In this document: piece after piece, positions 20,078-28,347 of the stretch
Numbering within the stretch: position 1 is the stretch's first letter
Layout of the letters: every line of letters begins with the position of its first letter
Assembly (NCBI GenBank): GCA_030825115.1
Contig: JAPJQL010000023.1
Span: 1 to 59,101 of the forward strand
Source: Lachnospiraceae bacterium
Lineage (GTDB): Bacteria; Bacillota; Clostridia; Lachnospirales; Lachnospiraceae
Direction of reading: 5' to 3'
DNA length: 59,101 bases
The notes under the pieces: generated by a model
The model's input: the letters and a program-made list of their open reading frames with translations, nothing else
Told to the model about the DNA's origin: nothing
Databases searched by the model: none
Made by a program: the position numbers and the translations under genes

Positions 20078-23000
20078 ATTACCACCTCTTCCTCCAAATA
20101 CTTCTTAAGCTTTTTCAGCTTTCCTTCTGTAATTATCTCAGAATAATGAAGTCCTTCATAGGTCGAATGCAGGACCGGATAACGCTCCTTTGTCTTTAAG
20201 ATCAGATGCTCGGAAATCATCCATTCAATCACGAACTGCACCGTCTCATACTGCAATTCCCTGAAAGCGCCAAATTCCGGAATCTGATTCAGATGATTGT
20301 CATACACCCGTTTCGTTGCGGTTCCCTTGAGCACATCCGTCAGCATCCTCACCCCATAATATCTTACACGGCTCACATTCTGTAAGCCCTTCACGACTGT
20401 AAAAACCAGTTCATTCAGGTCGTACTCAAGATACATGACCGGTTTCAAATCAGCCCTTTGAATCTCAACATAATCATCCGTCATTTTCCCAATAAACATA
20501 CCGGAATCTTCTGTCCTGCGCTCTTGCTTTGCCGCCTGCTGCTTTGCCGCAAGCGGTTTTTCCTCCGCTTCCAGCTCATATCCCATCAAATCATAATAAT
20601 ACTTCTTTCCTATGGTTTTCTGGCAGCCAGTTCCATTCGCCTTATAGTTTGTACACCCCAAAAAGTATCCGTCAGCCTTACCTGGTTTTACGATAAGATA
20701 ACCGTCACGGCAGCTGTCACACTTCTGGATTGCCAGCTTTCCTGCCTGGATACTGTTGGTCATAAACCCACAGACTTCCGGCTCATTGGTACAGATATAT
20801 AGCCGTAATCCATATGCCCTTTTATATTTCAGCTGCATAGGATAACCACATAGCGGACACGCCTTCTTGGCTTTCCCCACAACCTCCTGCTCATTCCAGT
20901 TTCCATGCAGCAGGACATTTTTATAATCACGCTTCAGCTCTAACAGAAACTCTGACGGATTCTTCTCAGGAGCAATAAGGAACACCCTGTTTTTTGTCCT
21001 TGTCATAGCCACATAAAAGAGCCGTCTTTCCTCTGCATAATCAATCGAACGGTCTTCTTTGATAACAAAAGCGAGAACTGGATCATCCTCTATCTTCGAA
21101 GGAAAACCGTAAGTTTCATTTTTTCCGTTCACGACAATGACGTCATCATATCCAAGTCCCTTGGAAGAATGGGCAGTCATAAAGGTAATATTAAGATTGG
21201 GATACTTCACGCTTTTCAACCGATTCCCCCGATTGACATATTCAAAAAGCCCCGACCGTTCCAATGTATCGCCATCGAATCCAAACCGGCCAAGAAGAAG
21301 GATACTTCCCGGTTTCTTTCCTTCGCTCTCCTTATATTCCAAAATCTGCGCCAGCGCCGTCTCCACAGCATGCGCGATGGCATAATTCTCTCCGCTTCTT
21401 CTATTGCCATCCTTCCCCTTGGAAGTGCTGTCATAGGTATATATAATCACCGGATCCTCGATATGCTTTGGCGATATCAGTCTCTTGCTGATCTGATCCG
21501 CATTCTTCTGGATGAAATTTCCCGCAATATCAATGACTTCCTGCGAATTACGGTAGGTCTTTACAATCTTCAACAGCTTTGCATAACCCATCTTCTCCTC
21601 AAATTTCGTAAACAACGTAATATCAGAGCCGCTGAAAGCATAAATAGACTGCCAGTCATCTCCAACCGCAATAATCTTTGCATCCGTCACTTCGGACAAC
21701 GCTTTCGTAAGGTCAAATCTCTGCCTGGAAATGTCCTGATATTCATCCACGATGATATATTTAAAATCAAGCTTCTGCTTCATCTCCTTCACTTCACGAA
21801 GAATCCGCGCAGACTCATTGATCATATCTTCAAAATCAACTGCTTTGTTTTCATTTAACCACCGCTCATACTCCAGATAACAATCATTGCAAATATCCAA
21901 AAATAATCTGCTGCGGACATTCTGCGTGGAGTGGTACATTCTGTTAAACTCCTCGGCGGTGTATCCATTTACTTTGAAGTTCGAGATAAACCTGCAGATG
22001 AGGTTAATAAACTTTCTGACGTACCGGTTCTCCTCTCCGGCAACCAGCATCTCCATAACTTCTTTGTTGGATCTTGGATGAAGTTCAAAACCTTTCGCCT
22101 CCAATTCCTCCCGCAAATGCGTCAACAACGGCTTGCGGTCATGATAGCTGGAAAACGTATAGATAAGAGTCGTGCCATGCTTTTTATGCAAAAGGACTTT
22201 ATGGTTCACAGCCTTCTTATACCTGTCTAATTCTTCCTGGCTGTATCTGTCATTTTCCCCATTTTCCGATATCCCAAAATGCTCGATGTAAGCAGTCTTT
22301 TCGTCCTGGGTAATGATAAAATCCGGAGTATAAGGTTTCCTGGCATGCGGTATATCATACGGATACATCGGTTCATACTCATAATCAATCTGGTTCAGAT
22401 ACAGAAAATTCGCAATCTCTACTTCCTGATGCGAGCGGAGTACCTCGTTCTGGATTGTCACTGATTTTTTGGTCCTTGCATCAATGACCTCCCGCTTAAA
22501 ATCCTCTAGGTCGCTTCGCATAGTGGAGTAATTTGACTTCGCAATGTTGTTAAAGAAACCATTCAGGTCATCCCCTTCATACGGTGCATCAAAGTATGAG
22601 GCAAAAAACATAATCAGCTTATTCACCACACTCTCATTCTGCAGGATCGAGCCACGGAAATAATCCCGTATCACAAAATAGAGGCGGGAATTATCCACAA
22701 TATTCAGTTTTTCCTCCGGTGAATGCTTATGAATAATCGCATTGCCCGTAGAATGGAATGTCGCAATCGGGCATTCTACCCCTAAAGCGCCCTGTATTTT
22801 TTCTTTTAACTCATTGACTGCCTTATTGGTAAAGGAAACCACAAGGATCTGGGACGGATCTACCCCCTGCCTGTCCACCAGATATTTTACTTTGGCCGCT
22901 ACCGTGGTGGTCTTTCCGGCTCCAGCGCCCGCTATTACCAGACTATAATCTTCATCCGTAAGGACTACTTTTCGCTGGTCTTCGTCAAGTACGACCGCCG

Positions 23001-23418
23001 GGTCCACTGTTTTCAGAACATGGTCCAAATACTCCTTCTCTTCCTCCATTGCCCTGGCTATATAATCGTCATTATGTTTATCAATATATGTAGCGGTGTT
23101 TGTATATAAATCCACGGCAAAGCGGACATCTGATTCTGAAATACCGTTAACCATGCAGAAATTTTCCAACATACCACTGCTTTGCAGGGCGTCAAAAACT
23201 TTGAAAACCGGGTCAAATTCCTGAATTTTTTCTGCGTAGCCGCTTTTCGCAATGTATCTGTTCTCCTGCAAAAGGTCTTCCATCATACGCTTGAATTCCA
23301 GGAGTTTTATCACGTTTTCGTTGCGGGGAGCTGCCTGTGGTCCAGGACTGGCTGGGGACGTTGATGTTACGCTTTCGGTTGTTTTTATAAGACCAAATAT
23401 CCGTTGAAGAAATCCCAC
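20068..23418 (-). CDS. UvrD/Rep-like helicase with nuclease-like insertion and zinc ribbons
   Basis: A 1116-residue superfamily 1 DNA helicase. An N-terminal helical region (1-150) precedes Walker A AGAGAGKTT (163-171), motif Ia (VVSFTNKA), motif II VDEYQD (557-562), motif III GDDWQSIYAFSG (586-597), motif V TAHSSKGLGYD (748-758) and motif VI LFYVAMTRTKN (800-810). Between motifs Ia and II, residues about 330-445 form an insertion with YTPDFII (Asp366), YIEHFG (Glu379) and a Tyr/Lys-rich helix, like the PD-(D/E)XK fold; a canonical final Lys is uncertain. The C-terminus has two four-cysteine ribbons (C854-C883, C900-C932), as in topoisomerase I tails. GTG start, AAGGAGG 9 nt upstream. First gene of the defence-like cluster. 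Confidence 0.9.
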   Translation of the reverse strand: MGFLQRIFGLIKTTESVTSTSPASPGPQAAPRNENVIKLLEFKRMMEDLLQENRYIAKSGYAEKIQEFDPVFKVFDALQSSGMLENFCMVNGISESDVRFAVDLYTNTATYIDKHNDDYIARAMEEEKEYLDHVLKTVDPAVVLDEDQRKVVLTDEDYSLVIAGAGAGKTTTVAAKVKYLVDRQGVDPSQILVVSFTNKAVNELKEKIQGALGVECPIATFHSTGNAIIHKHSPEEKLNIVDNSRLYFVIRDYFRGSILQNESVVNKLIMFFASYFDAPYEGDDLNGFFNNIAKSNYSTMRSDLEDFKREVIDARTKKSVTIQNEVLRSHQEVEIANFLYLNQIDYEYEPMYPYDIPHARKPYTPDFIITQDEKTAYIEHFGISENGENDRYSQEELDRYKKAVNHKVLLHKKHGTTLIYTFSSYHDRKPLLTHLREELEAKGFELHPRSNKEVMEMLVAGEENRYVRKFINLICRFISNFKVNGYTAEEFNRMYHSTQNVRSRLFLDICNDCYLEYERWLNENKAVDFEDMINESARILREVKEMKQKLDFKYIIVDEYQDISRQRFDLTKALSEVTDAKIIAVGDDWQSIYAFSGSDITLFTKFEEKMGYAKLLKIVKTYRNSQEVIDIAGNFIQKNADQISKRLISPKHIEDPVIIYTYDSTSKGKDGNRRSGENYAIAHAVETALAQILEYKESEGKKPGSILLLGRFGFDGDTLERSGLFEYVNRGNRLKSVKYPNLNITFMTAHSSKGLGYDDVIVVNGKNETYGFPSKIEDDPVLAFVIKEDRSIDYAEERRLFYVAMTRTKNRVFLIAPEKNPSEFLLELKRDYKNVLLHGNWNEQEVVGKAKKACPLCGYPMQLKYKRAYGLRLYICTNEPEVCGFMTNSIQAGKLAIQKCDSCRDGYLIVKPGKADGYFLGCTNYKANGTGCQKTIGKKYYYDLMGYELEAEEKPLAAKQQAAKQERRTEDSGMFIGKMTDDYVEIQRADLKPVMYLEYDLNELVFTVVKGLQNVSRVRYYGVRMLTDVLKGTATKRVYDNHLNQIPEFGAFRELQYETVQFVIEWMISEHLILKTKERYPVLHSTYEGLHYSEIITEGKLKKLKKYLEEEVVMWT

Positions 23419-23659
23419 TTGTTATGGCCTCCTTGTGGTTAGTTAGGGCATTTTTGTATATGGCTTTATTTTATCATAGTGTATTATATTTTACTATATC
23501 CTTCGCTTTTTTCTTCAAATTACTATTTTGTATTGGCCGTTCTCATAGACCATTAGGCATTTCCCTGAACCCCTTTTCCCGATAAAATTTTGAATCCACC
23601 CTTTTTTAAGTCATTGCCAGAGTTTAGCTGGCATGATCAATCAAGATTCCGAGAAATTA

Positions 23660-23760
23660 TAAAAGGATATGCCGCAAATGCAAACATATCCTTCTGACCA
23701 AATAAAACGTTTTTACAATCATACTTTCACCGGATTGGCGATGGATTACGCATGAGTGCC
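23660..23760. repeat. Right copy of the hairpin-containing flanking repeat
   Basis: AAAAGGATATG and CATATCCTT arms around CCGCAAATGCAAA, followed by a diverged tail with GTTTTTACAA, ATTGGCGATG and GATTAC. This matches the copy at 14092. On the minus strand the hairpin runs into TTTTATAA and lies 55-130 nt after a LacI remnant stop, so it may have begun as that gene's terminator. The rest of the 23419-23789 gap holds AT-rich DNA with no gene that I can see. Confidence 0.72.
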
Positions 23761-23789
23761 TGTGATCTGTGATTATATGGTTAATTCTG

Positions 23790-23960
23790 CTAACTGCTCT
23801 CCCGCTCCACAAGCGATGCCGGAAATACCAAATGCTGCACACTCGGCTTATCGTCTGCCGGTGCCTCAATCTCATCAATAACCATTCTAGTAGCTTTTTC
23901 CCCCATTTCCTGTGCCGGAATCTCTAATGCCGTCATCGTAGTCTCCAACAGTTCCCCAAC
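23790..23960 (-). pseudogene. C-terminal fragment of a LacI family regulator
   Basis: About 55 residues that match the end of LacI/GalR repressors: TTMTALEIPAQEMGEKAT, then VIDEIE, and the typical last strand and tail LVFPASLVERESS before TAG. The DNA-binding and most of the sugar-binding domains are missing. The break is at about 23960, where an opposite-strand fragment begins. Confidence 0.75.
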
Positions 23961-23963
23961 AGA

Positions 23964-24245
23964 ATGGCCGGTCAAACTGGCTTCATACGATGGGGCTGCC
24001 TGTTCTGCATCGCTTTCGCCGCAGTTATTTGCTATAGCTATGGCAGTTCACCAACCCAGTTGATTTTCATTGCAAATATTGCAACGCCATTTGGCGGATT
24101 TTTTGTCTGCCGGATGATTTTCCGCAAAGATGTAAACGAAGGACTGCAAAACCCGCGTGTGCTTCAGATTTGCATGGTAGTCAGCTATGCCTTTGTACTG
24201 ATTATGACCGGGTCTGCTTTGTGGAATATATTTTCAAAGCTGTGA
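23964..24245 (+). pseudogene. C-terminal fragment of a polytopic membrane transporter
   Basis: The frame encodes about 80 residues with two or three hydrophobic segments (FCIAFAAVICY, then SPTQLIFIANIATPFGG, then a C-terminal helix ending GSALWNIFSKL). The pattern resembles the last membrane segments of Nramp-like divalent metal transporters, but the match is from memory and weak. There is no ribosome site, and the frame opens inside the LacI junction, so this is the 3' end of a lost gene. Confidence 0.45.
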
Positions 24246-24444
24246 TGTAATAAAAGAACGCATCATGGATGATTTTCTGGTTGATGTCGGGGATATCCTT
24301 CTGGCGCTTTTGACTACCTGTGGCTCGAAAGTAGACTTGCGGTCCTGGGAAACCTTGATGTCCATGCTGCCATAACTACTGGATAATGCTACGTTTTCCA
24401 TCTGTCATTTGTACCTGGTGTACCGGTTTCTTTTCTCTTGCCAT
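24240..24444 (-). mobile_element. Remnant of an IS256-type transposase gene
   Basis: From ATG at 24444 (GGAGG upstream) the first 22 codons read MAREKKPVHQVQMTDGKR, then a stop. A second frame gives MDIKVSQDRKSTFEPQVVK and a third gives RQKDIPDINQKIIHDA, which together follow the N-terminal half of IS256-family transposases (the QDR-FEPQ-VKKRQKDI stretch). Two frameshifts and internal deletions make it inactive. No inverted ends were identified. Confidence 0.65.
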
Positions 24445-24492
24445 AATAAAAGGCCTCCTATGATTTTTTATTTTATCATAGAAGACCTTTTG

Positions 24493-24702
24493 CTAATACC
24501 TATTTACAGAAAAATTTTCATACACTCTGATTTGTAGAAAACCATCTCTTTTTTTCCTGCCTGTTCCACTGGCACCTTCGTCAGCATAGATACCTACTAA
24601 TATCCAATCCTCTTTTTTGTGAGTCTTTTCTTCTGCAATTTTCCCTGCCTGTTTTGAAACCGCAGGAATTTTCAGGATTTGCCTTTCTTTTTTTACAGCC
24701 AT
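24493..24702 (-). pseudogene. Fragment of a large serine recombinase
   Basis: The 69-codon frame contains the signature of resolvase-type recombinases after the catalytic region: EDWILVGIYADEGASGT followed by KKRDGF. The catalytic serine segment (YCRVSTD) is absent, replaced by an unrelated start, so it is a deleted remnant. The bases 24703-25029 that follow hold an open frame with a Glu/Leu-rich helix (TRVEELEKLLAEHVQML) of unknown origin and nothing else I can support. Confidence 0.6.
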
Positions 24703-25029
24703 GTTCTGTCTCCTTTCAGTGTTGAATATGCTGATATATTCTACAATGAAACGAGACCCTTTTCCACTTATAATGCACCAAGGTTATTATCTTGGCGGAA
24801 AAATATTTGTATCGTCAATGGCGATGAACCAGTGACTTTGGAATTTTGTAGCATCTGGACATGCTCCGCTAATAATTTTTCCAATTCTTCCACCCTCGTT
24901 AACCCGTCTTGTACTTTCGTGCCACCACGATATGCCAATGTAGCACAAAAGGAACTGTAAGCAGTTTGATGCGGCGGACTTAAATTTAACGGAATCATAA
25001 TAACATGACGAGAAGAATAATTACGCCAC

Positions 25030-25190
25030 AGGCTGTGGCACAATTACTCCGATAATGGCTTGGCAATCTAATTTTTCCACTCCGCAACACCAATGGTATT
25101 CTGGTATCCGGTTAAAAAATACTCCTCCGCCATTCTTGCCTTTTACCAACAACAGACCGATAGTCGCCTGACCATCAGGACAACGCAAAA
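25030..25190 (-). pseudogene. C-terminal fragment of a DUF1016 (YhcG-type) nuclease
   Basis: Directly after the rhuM stop the minus strand reads CPDGQATIGLLLVKGKN in one frame and, after a shift, EYFLTGYQNTIGVAEWKN in another. These are the TIGLLLVK and GYxNxIGVAEW motifs of the PDDEXK-like DUF1016 family C-terminus. A stop and a frameshift break it. A short piece with the family's VAQIPW-like motif is found on the other side of rhuM. Confidence 0.68.
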
Positions 25191-25195
25191 CAGCG

Positions 25196-26239
25196 TTACT
25201 CTTTCGCCTGTTCTTCTAAGGAAAGCAAAAATTTGTCATAATCAGACATGAACATTCTGTCCTGCACAATACGATACTTTTCAAATTCCGTTTCTGCGTG
25301 GAGTTTTGCCTGCTCTGCACTTATCTTACCGGCATCCGTTAGAATTTCATTTCCGTTAAATTCCAGGAAGCCATCCAGTCTTTTTGCCCAATCTTCCATA
25401 CTCATGGGAATCTGACGCTCTGCCTGCAGTTCTGCATAATCAAGGTAGAGAGAAACAATCCGTTCCATATAGGCCATTTCTTTATCATTCAAATAGTTCT
25501 TTGCAATTGACACATCAGTCTTTACGATTTTGCCATCCGGAGCAGACTCCCAGGTAGTCAATCCCATATGCTCTTTTTCAGCATCTGCACGTTCCACAAT
25601 CAGTTCTGCAGCTGTGTGCCTGTGAACAGCCCAATGCATTTTATTTTGTACCGTCTGAAAAAAAAGTCTGGTAGTCCTGGCATCCTTATCGTAGTCAAAT
25701 GCCGTGGCGTACAGGTCGGTGATTTTCTGGTAAAATTTACGTTCTGAAAGACGAATCTCACGGATGTTCTGCAACTGTCGCTCGAAATATTCATCTGTGA
25801 ACATATGACCTTTTTTCAGTCGTTCCTTATCCATTGTCCAGCCCTGAATGGTGTAATCCTTGACAATTTGCCCGGACCATTTGCGGAAACGGACAGCTCG
25901 ATCATTGTTGACCTTAAACCCAACGGCAATAATCATCTGGAGATTATAGTGTACAACTCCACGGTTGACTTGTCGGTCACCTTCATTTTGAACTATAAAG
26001 AATTTCTTTATAGTTGCCTCCTGTGTTAATTCGCCATCTTCATATATTTTCTTAATGTGCTGTCCAATATTCTGAACCGATACATCATACAGCTCTGCCA
26101 TCATCCTTTGTGTCAGCCAGATATTCTCATCTTCATAACGCATTTCCATACTATCTGCATTATCACCGACAGCCGCTACATAAGTCAGATACTCGGCCGC
26201 AGAGCTGTGAATCGTTATTTCGTTTTTCTTTTTAGGCAT
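25196..26239 (-). CDS. RhuM family protein
   Basis: A 347-residue intact member of the RhuM family, named from a Salmonella pathogenicity island; the function is not established. Seen: the N-terminal Bro/KilA-like region IWLTQRMMAELYDVSVQNIGQHIKKIY, then NRGVVHYNLQMIIAVGFKVN and FRKWSGQIVKDY, which are the family core, and a helical C-terminal half. A longer frame begins with GTG at 26302, but the ATG at 26239 has GGAGG 6 nt upstream. It is flanked on both sides by decayed DUF1016 sequence, and genes of this type are common in mobile islands next to restriction systems. Confidence 0.88.
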   Translation of the reverse strand: MPKKKNEITIHSSAAEYLTYVAAVGDNADSMEMRYEDENIWLTQRMMAELYDVSVQNIGQHIKKIYEDGELTQEATIKKFFIVQNEGDRQVNRGVVHYNLQMIIAVGFKVNNDRAVRFRKWSGQIVKDYTIQGWTMDKERLKKGHMFTDEYFERQLQNIREIRLSERKFYQKITDLYATAFDYDKDARTTRLFFQTVQNKMHWAVHRHTAAELIVERADAEKEHMGLTTWESAPDGKIVKTDVSIAKNYLNDKEMAYMERIVSLYLDYAELQAERQIPMSMEDWAKRLDGFLEFNGNEILTDAGKISAEQAKLHAETEFEKYRIVQDRMFMSDYDKFLLSLEEQAKE

Positions 26240-26330
26240 GCTATTCCTCCAATCATAGAAAAAATTTTGTACCCACGATATTTGTGCAACGATCCGTTGC
26301 ACAATTTCAAAATCAGTCTAGCCCTCTGCA
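26240..26330 (-). other. DUF1016-like N-side remnant with a 10-bp palindrome upstream of rhuM
   Basis: Minus-strand frame DFEIVQRIVAQISWVQN resembles the VQQxVAQIPWGHN motif of DUF1016 proteins, and runs into the rhuM leader. The same bases form a perfect inverted repeat (26282-26304): TTGTGCAACG and CGTTGCACAA with 3 nt between. It could be an operator, or only part of the remnant. Confidence 0.45.
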
Positions 26331-26424
26331 AGCTATCTCAATTTTTCACCTTGTATTTCGCAGATTTCTTTTATAAAATATATCATGTTCGACAGTGGTT
26401 TTCTATCCCCCAGTAAATTTAAAA

Positions 26425-26883
26425 TTAGCATTTCAAACACTCCTTGACATAATCCACGGGAACATCCATTCTGTCTGCAACCTGTTCCACCGTCATTCCA
26501 CTATGAAAGAACCGCTTTACAACCATTGAAATATCCTCGGCAACCTCAATAATATGGTGGTTCGGATCATAAAAGCGAACAACTCTTTGTCCCCAACTAT
26601 GCTCCATTAACCCATGAACATATTCAATATTGGCTGCTTGCAGTTTTTTGTAAAACTCATCAATATCGGAAACTTCAAAATATAGCTCTCCAGCATTATT
26701 TTTCAGATATACTTCTTTGCTATTGATAAAACCATTCCATGTATCAAGTGTTTGCAAAAATAATCCGCCATCCAGCTGAACATTGGCGCCAAAATCACCT
26801 ACCACATTCATGTCCAGTATATCATGATAGAATTTTTTGCTTTCTTCTATGTTCTTTACAGCAATCAAAGTACCCTTATACAT
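26425..26883 (-). CDS. VOC family (glyoxalase/bleomycin-resistance fold) protein
   Basis: A 152-residue metal-dependent VOC fold protein. The two beta-alpha-beta-beta-beta modules are visible: VKNIEESKKFYHDILDM, and later VSDIDEFYKKLQ, with HSWGQRVVRFYDPNHHIIEVAE at the end of the second, where the final Glu is a usual metal ligand. The last 25 residues (GMTVEQVADRMDVPVDYVKECL) look like an added helix-turn-helix, uncommon for this family. Such proteins act as lyases, dioxygenases or drug-binding resistance proteins; the substrate here is unknown. The gene looks intact amid decayed neighbours. Confidence 0.82.
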   Translation of the reverse strand: MYKGTLIAVKNIEESKKFYHDILDMNVVGDFGANVQLDGGLFLQTLDTWNGFINSKEVYLKNNAGELYFEVSDIDEFYKKLQAANIEYVHGLMEHSWGQRVVRFYDPNHHIIEVAEDISMVVKRFFHSGMTVEQVADRMDVPVDYVKECLKC

Positions 26884-27001
26884 TCAAATTATCCTCCTCA
26901 ACTTCCAGTTTTACAATGACCAAGCCAACTATTTCCCACCAGTATAGCAGGAAACAGTCGGCCAATCAACGAAAACAAAACCTGTAATCAGAACCTGACT
27001 C

Positions 27002-27093
27002 TGGAACTTCAAGCGGTAAATCCTCGGTATGGCCGCCGAAGCTTTAAACAGCACCTCCTGCCCGTCAATCTCAACCTTCCTGGTTATGCTCAT
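27002..27093 (-). pseudogene. N-terminal fragment of a phage tail assembly protein
   Basis: ATG at 27093 overlaps the preceding stop by 4 nt. The first 30 codons (MSITRKVEIDGQEVLFKASA, then AIPRIYRLKF) match the start of tail assembly chaperones that follow the major tail protein in siphoviruses of Firmicutes. After KF the sequence loses similarity, so only the 5' end remains. Confidence 0.6.
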
Positions 27094-27531
27094 TTATCCG
27101 CCACCGCCTTTGCCATGGATTTCACTTCTGCAGCCTTGCCCGTCTCCTGGTTCATTGCAAAGCTGGCCGGGGCCGGTGTCTCCGTCTCCATCGCAGACAA
27201 ATACACCGCTTTATACCAGTCATCATACACTTTTGCCGTAGTTGCATCCCCTGTCTTCGCCTTCACATAACCGGATGCCAGCGGTCTTGCCTCCACCGTC
27301 AGCGTCTCCCGGAGCACAAAGGAAGTCATCTCCGGGTTCGGCTCATCATAGAGCATATGGTACAGCGAATGGTTATACACCCGTTCCTTCCCCGTCTCCG
27401 TATAACGGTACAAATGGACAGTCAGGGATGCCACCGTCTCCGCCAGAATCCGCACACAGGAATACACCGCTGTAACTATCCTTTGGCTTGTCCCTCGCAC
27501 CCCGGATTCCTAAAATGGATGGTAATCTCAT
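27090..27531 (-). pseudogene. Deletion fusion: phage portal protein start joined to a tail protein end
   Basis: An ATG at 27531 with AGGAG upstream begins MRLPSILGIRGARDKPKD, and a shifted frame continues TAVYSCVRILAETVASL and HLYRYTE, which is the N-terminal part of HK97-type portal proteins. After about LRETLTVEAR the sequence changes to GYVKAKTGDATTAKVYDDWY and ends AKAVADK, immediately before the tail assembly start, as expected for the end of a major tail protein. Thus the capsid genes that normally lie between have been deleted. Part of an inactive prophage. Confidence 0.6.
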
Positions 27532-27552
27532 ACACGTCTCCTAAAGATATAC

Positions 27553-27583
27553 AAAAAGAAAGCACCCCCGAAGAGATGCTTCC
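27553..27583 (-). terminator. Terminator after the toxin-antitoxin pair
   Basis: Minus strand GAAGCATC and GGGTGCTTTC pair around TCTTCGG and are followed by TTTTTG, 14 nt after the toxin stop. Confidence 0.7.
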
Positions 27584-27596
27584 CATTCCCACTACA

Positions 27597-27923
27597 TTAT
27601 ATTGTCGTATTTCTCAACTGCACATCTATGTTCCGTCCGCTATATACAATCCGGATGACTGTAACTGTCTTTTCTTCCTCATCCGGAATATAGAATACGA
27701 TAAAATGATCCACTGGCATTTGGTGAAGCCCTCTGCTTCGCCACGGTTCTTTTTCATACAGTTTAAACTTTCCCGGCATATCTTCCAATTTCAAAATGTT
27801 TTCTTCCAGACGGTCAAGCTGCCCTGCCGCATTTTCCGGTTCCAGAAGGCTGAATGCAATATACTCATAAATCCCACGCAAATCAGAATCCGCCTGTTCT
27901 GTAAGGGCTATACGGTATGTCAT
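27597..27923 (-). CDS. RelE/ParE family toxin
   Basis: A 108-residue toxin of the RelE/ParE superfamily. Signature regions: YRIALTEQADSDLRGIYEYI at the start (helical hairpin), LEENILKLEDMPGKF, and the C-terminal strands RGLHQMPVDHFIVFYIPDE and VTVIRIVYSGRNI. RelE members cut mRNA in the ribosome, ParE members block DNA gyrase; the GRNI ending and the long helical hairpin lean to ParE-like, but the target is not proven. The ATG overlaps the antitoxin stop by 4 nt, the classical coupling. Lies inside the prophage remnant between terminase and portal pieces. Confidence 0.85.
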   Translation of the reverse strand: MTYRIALTEQADSDLRGIYEYIAFSLLEPENAAGQLDRLEENILKLEDMPGKFKLYEKEPWRSRGLHQMPVDHFIVFYIPDEEEKTVTVIRIVYSGRNIDVQLRNTTI

Positions 27924-28225
27924 AGGCCATAATCCTTACGGATTTCCGCAAACGCCTGCGCTGCCTGTTTTGTTTTCCCCTGCACAAAATCCGTATACCC
28001 TTTCTCCAGTTCCTGGTTCATTTCCGCTTCTGTCAATGTACCGGCTTCTACAGGTTTTGCGGCAGGCAGCTTCACATCAAAGGGAATTCCCCTTTGCATG
28101 ACCACCTGTTTTAAAAAAATATTAACCGCATTGGACACCGGAATCCCAAGCTGTCCCAGCACACTCTCTGCCTGTTCTTTCAACCCCGGTTCCAAACGCA
28201 CATATAAATTTGTCGTCTTTGCCAT
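27920..28225 (-). CDS. RelB/DinJ family antitoxin
   Basis: A 101-residue antitoxin. The N-terminus (TTNLYVRLEPGLKEQAESVL) is the ribbon-helix-helix DNA-binding domain of RelB/DinJ proteins, and SNAVNIFLKQVVMQRGIPFDV is the conserved second helix. The disordered, Glu/Ala-rich C-terminus should wrap the toxin. AAAGGAGG precedes two adjacent ATG codons (28228 and 28225); the second has the better 8-nt spacing. It should repress its own promoter together with the toxin. An open frame extends to 28339 but has no ribosome site there. Confidence 0.87.
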   Translation of the reverse strand: MAKTTNLYVRLEPGLKEQAESVLGQLGIPVSNAVNIFLKQVVMQRGIPFDVKLPAAKPVEAGTLTEAEMNQELEKGYTDFVQGKTKQAAQAFAEIRKDYGL

Positions 28226-28347
28226 CATGGTAGCCTCCTTTCCTACCATTAGTATACACGATTGTCCGTACAATAGCAATGCAATAGCAAGAATTATTAA
28301 TAAATTTTTAGTATTGGGCTCTCTCTCGGAACGCCCCATCCTGTCTG

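Noticed and set aside
24768..25043. 91-codon frame as a real gene
   Set aside because: No ribosome site and no recognisable family; it overlaps the start of DUF1016-like remnants and looks like decayed DNA.
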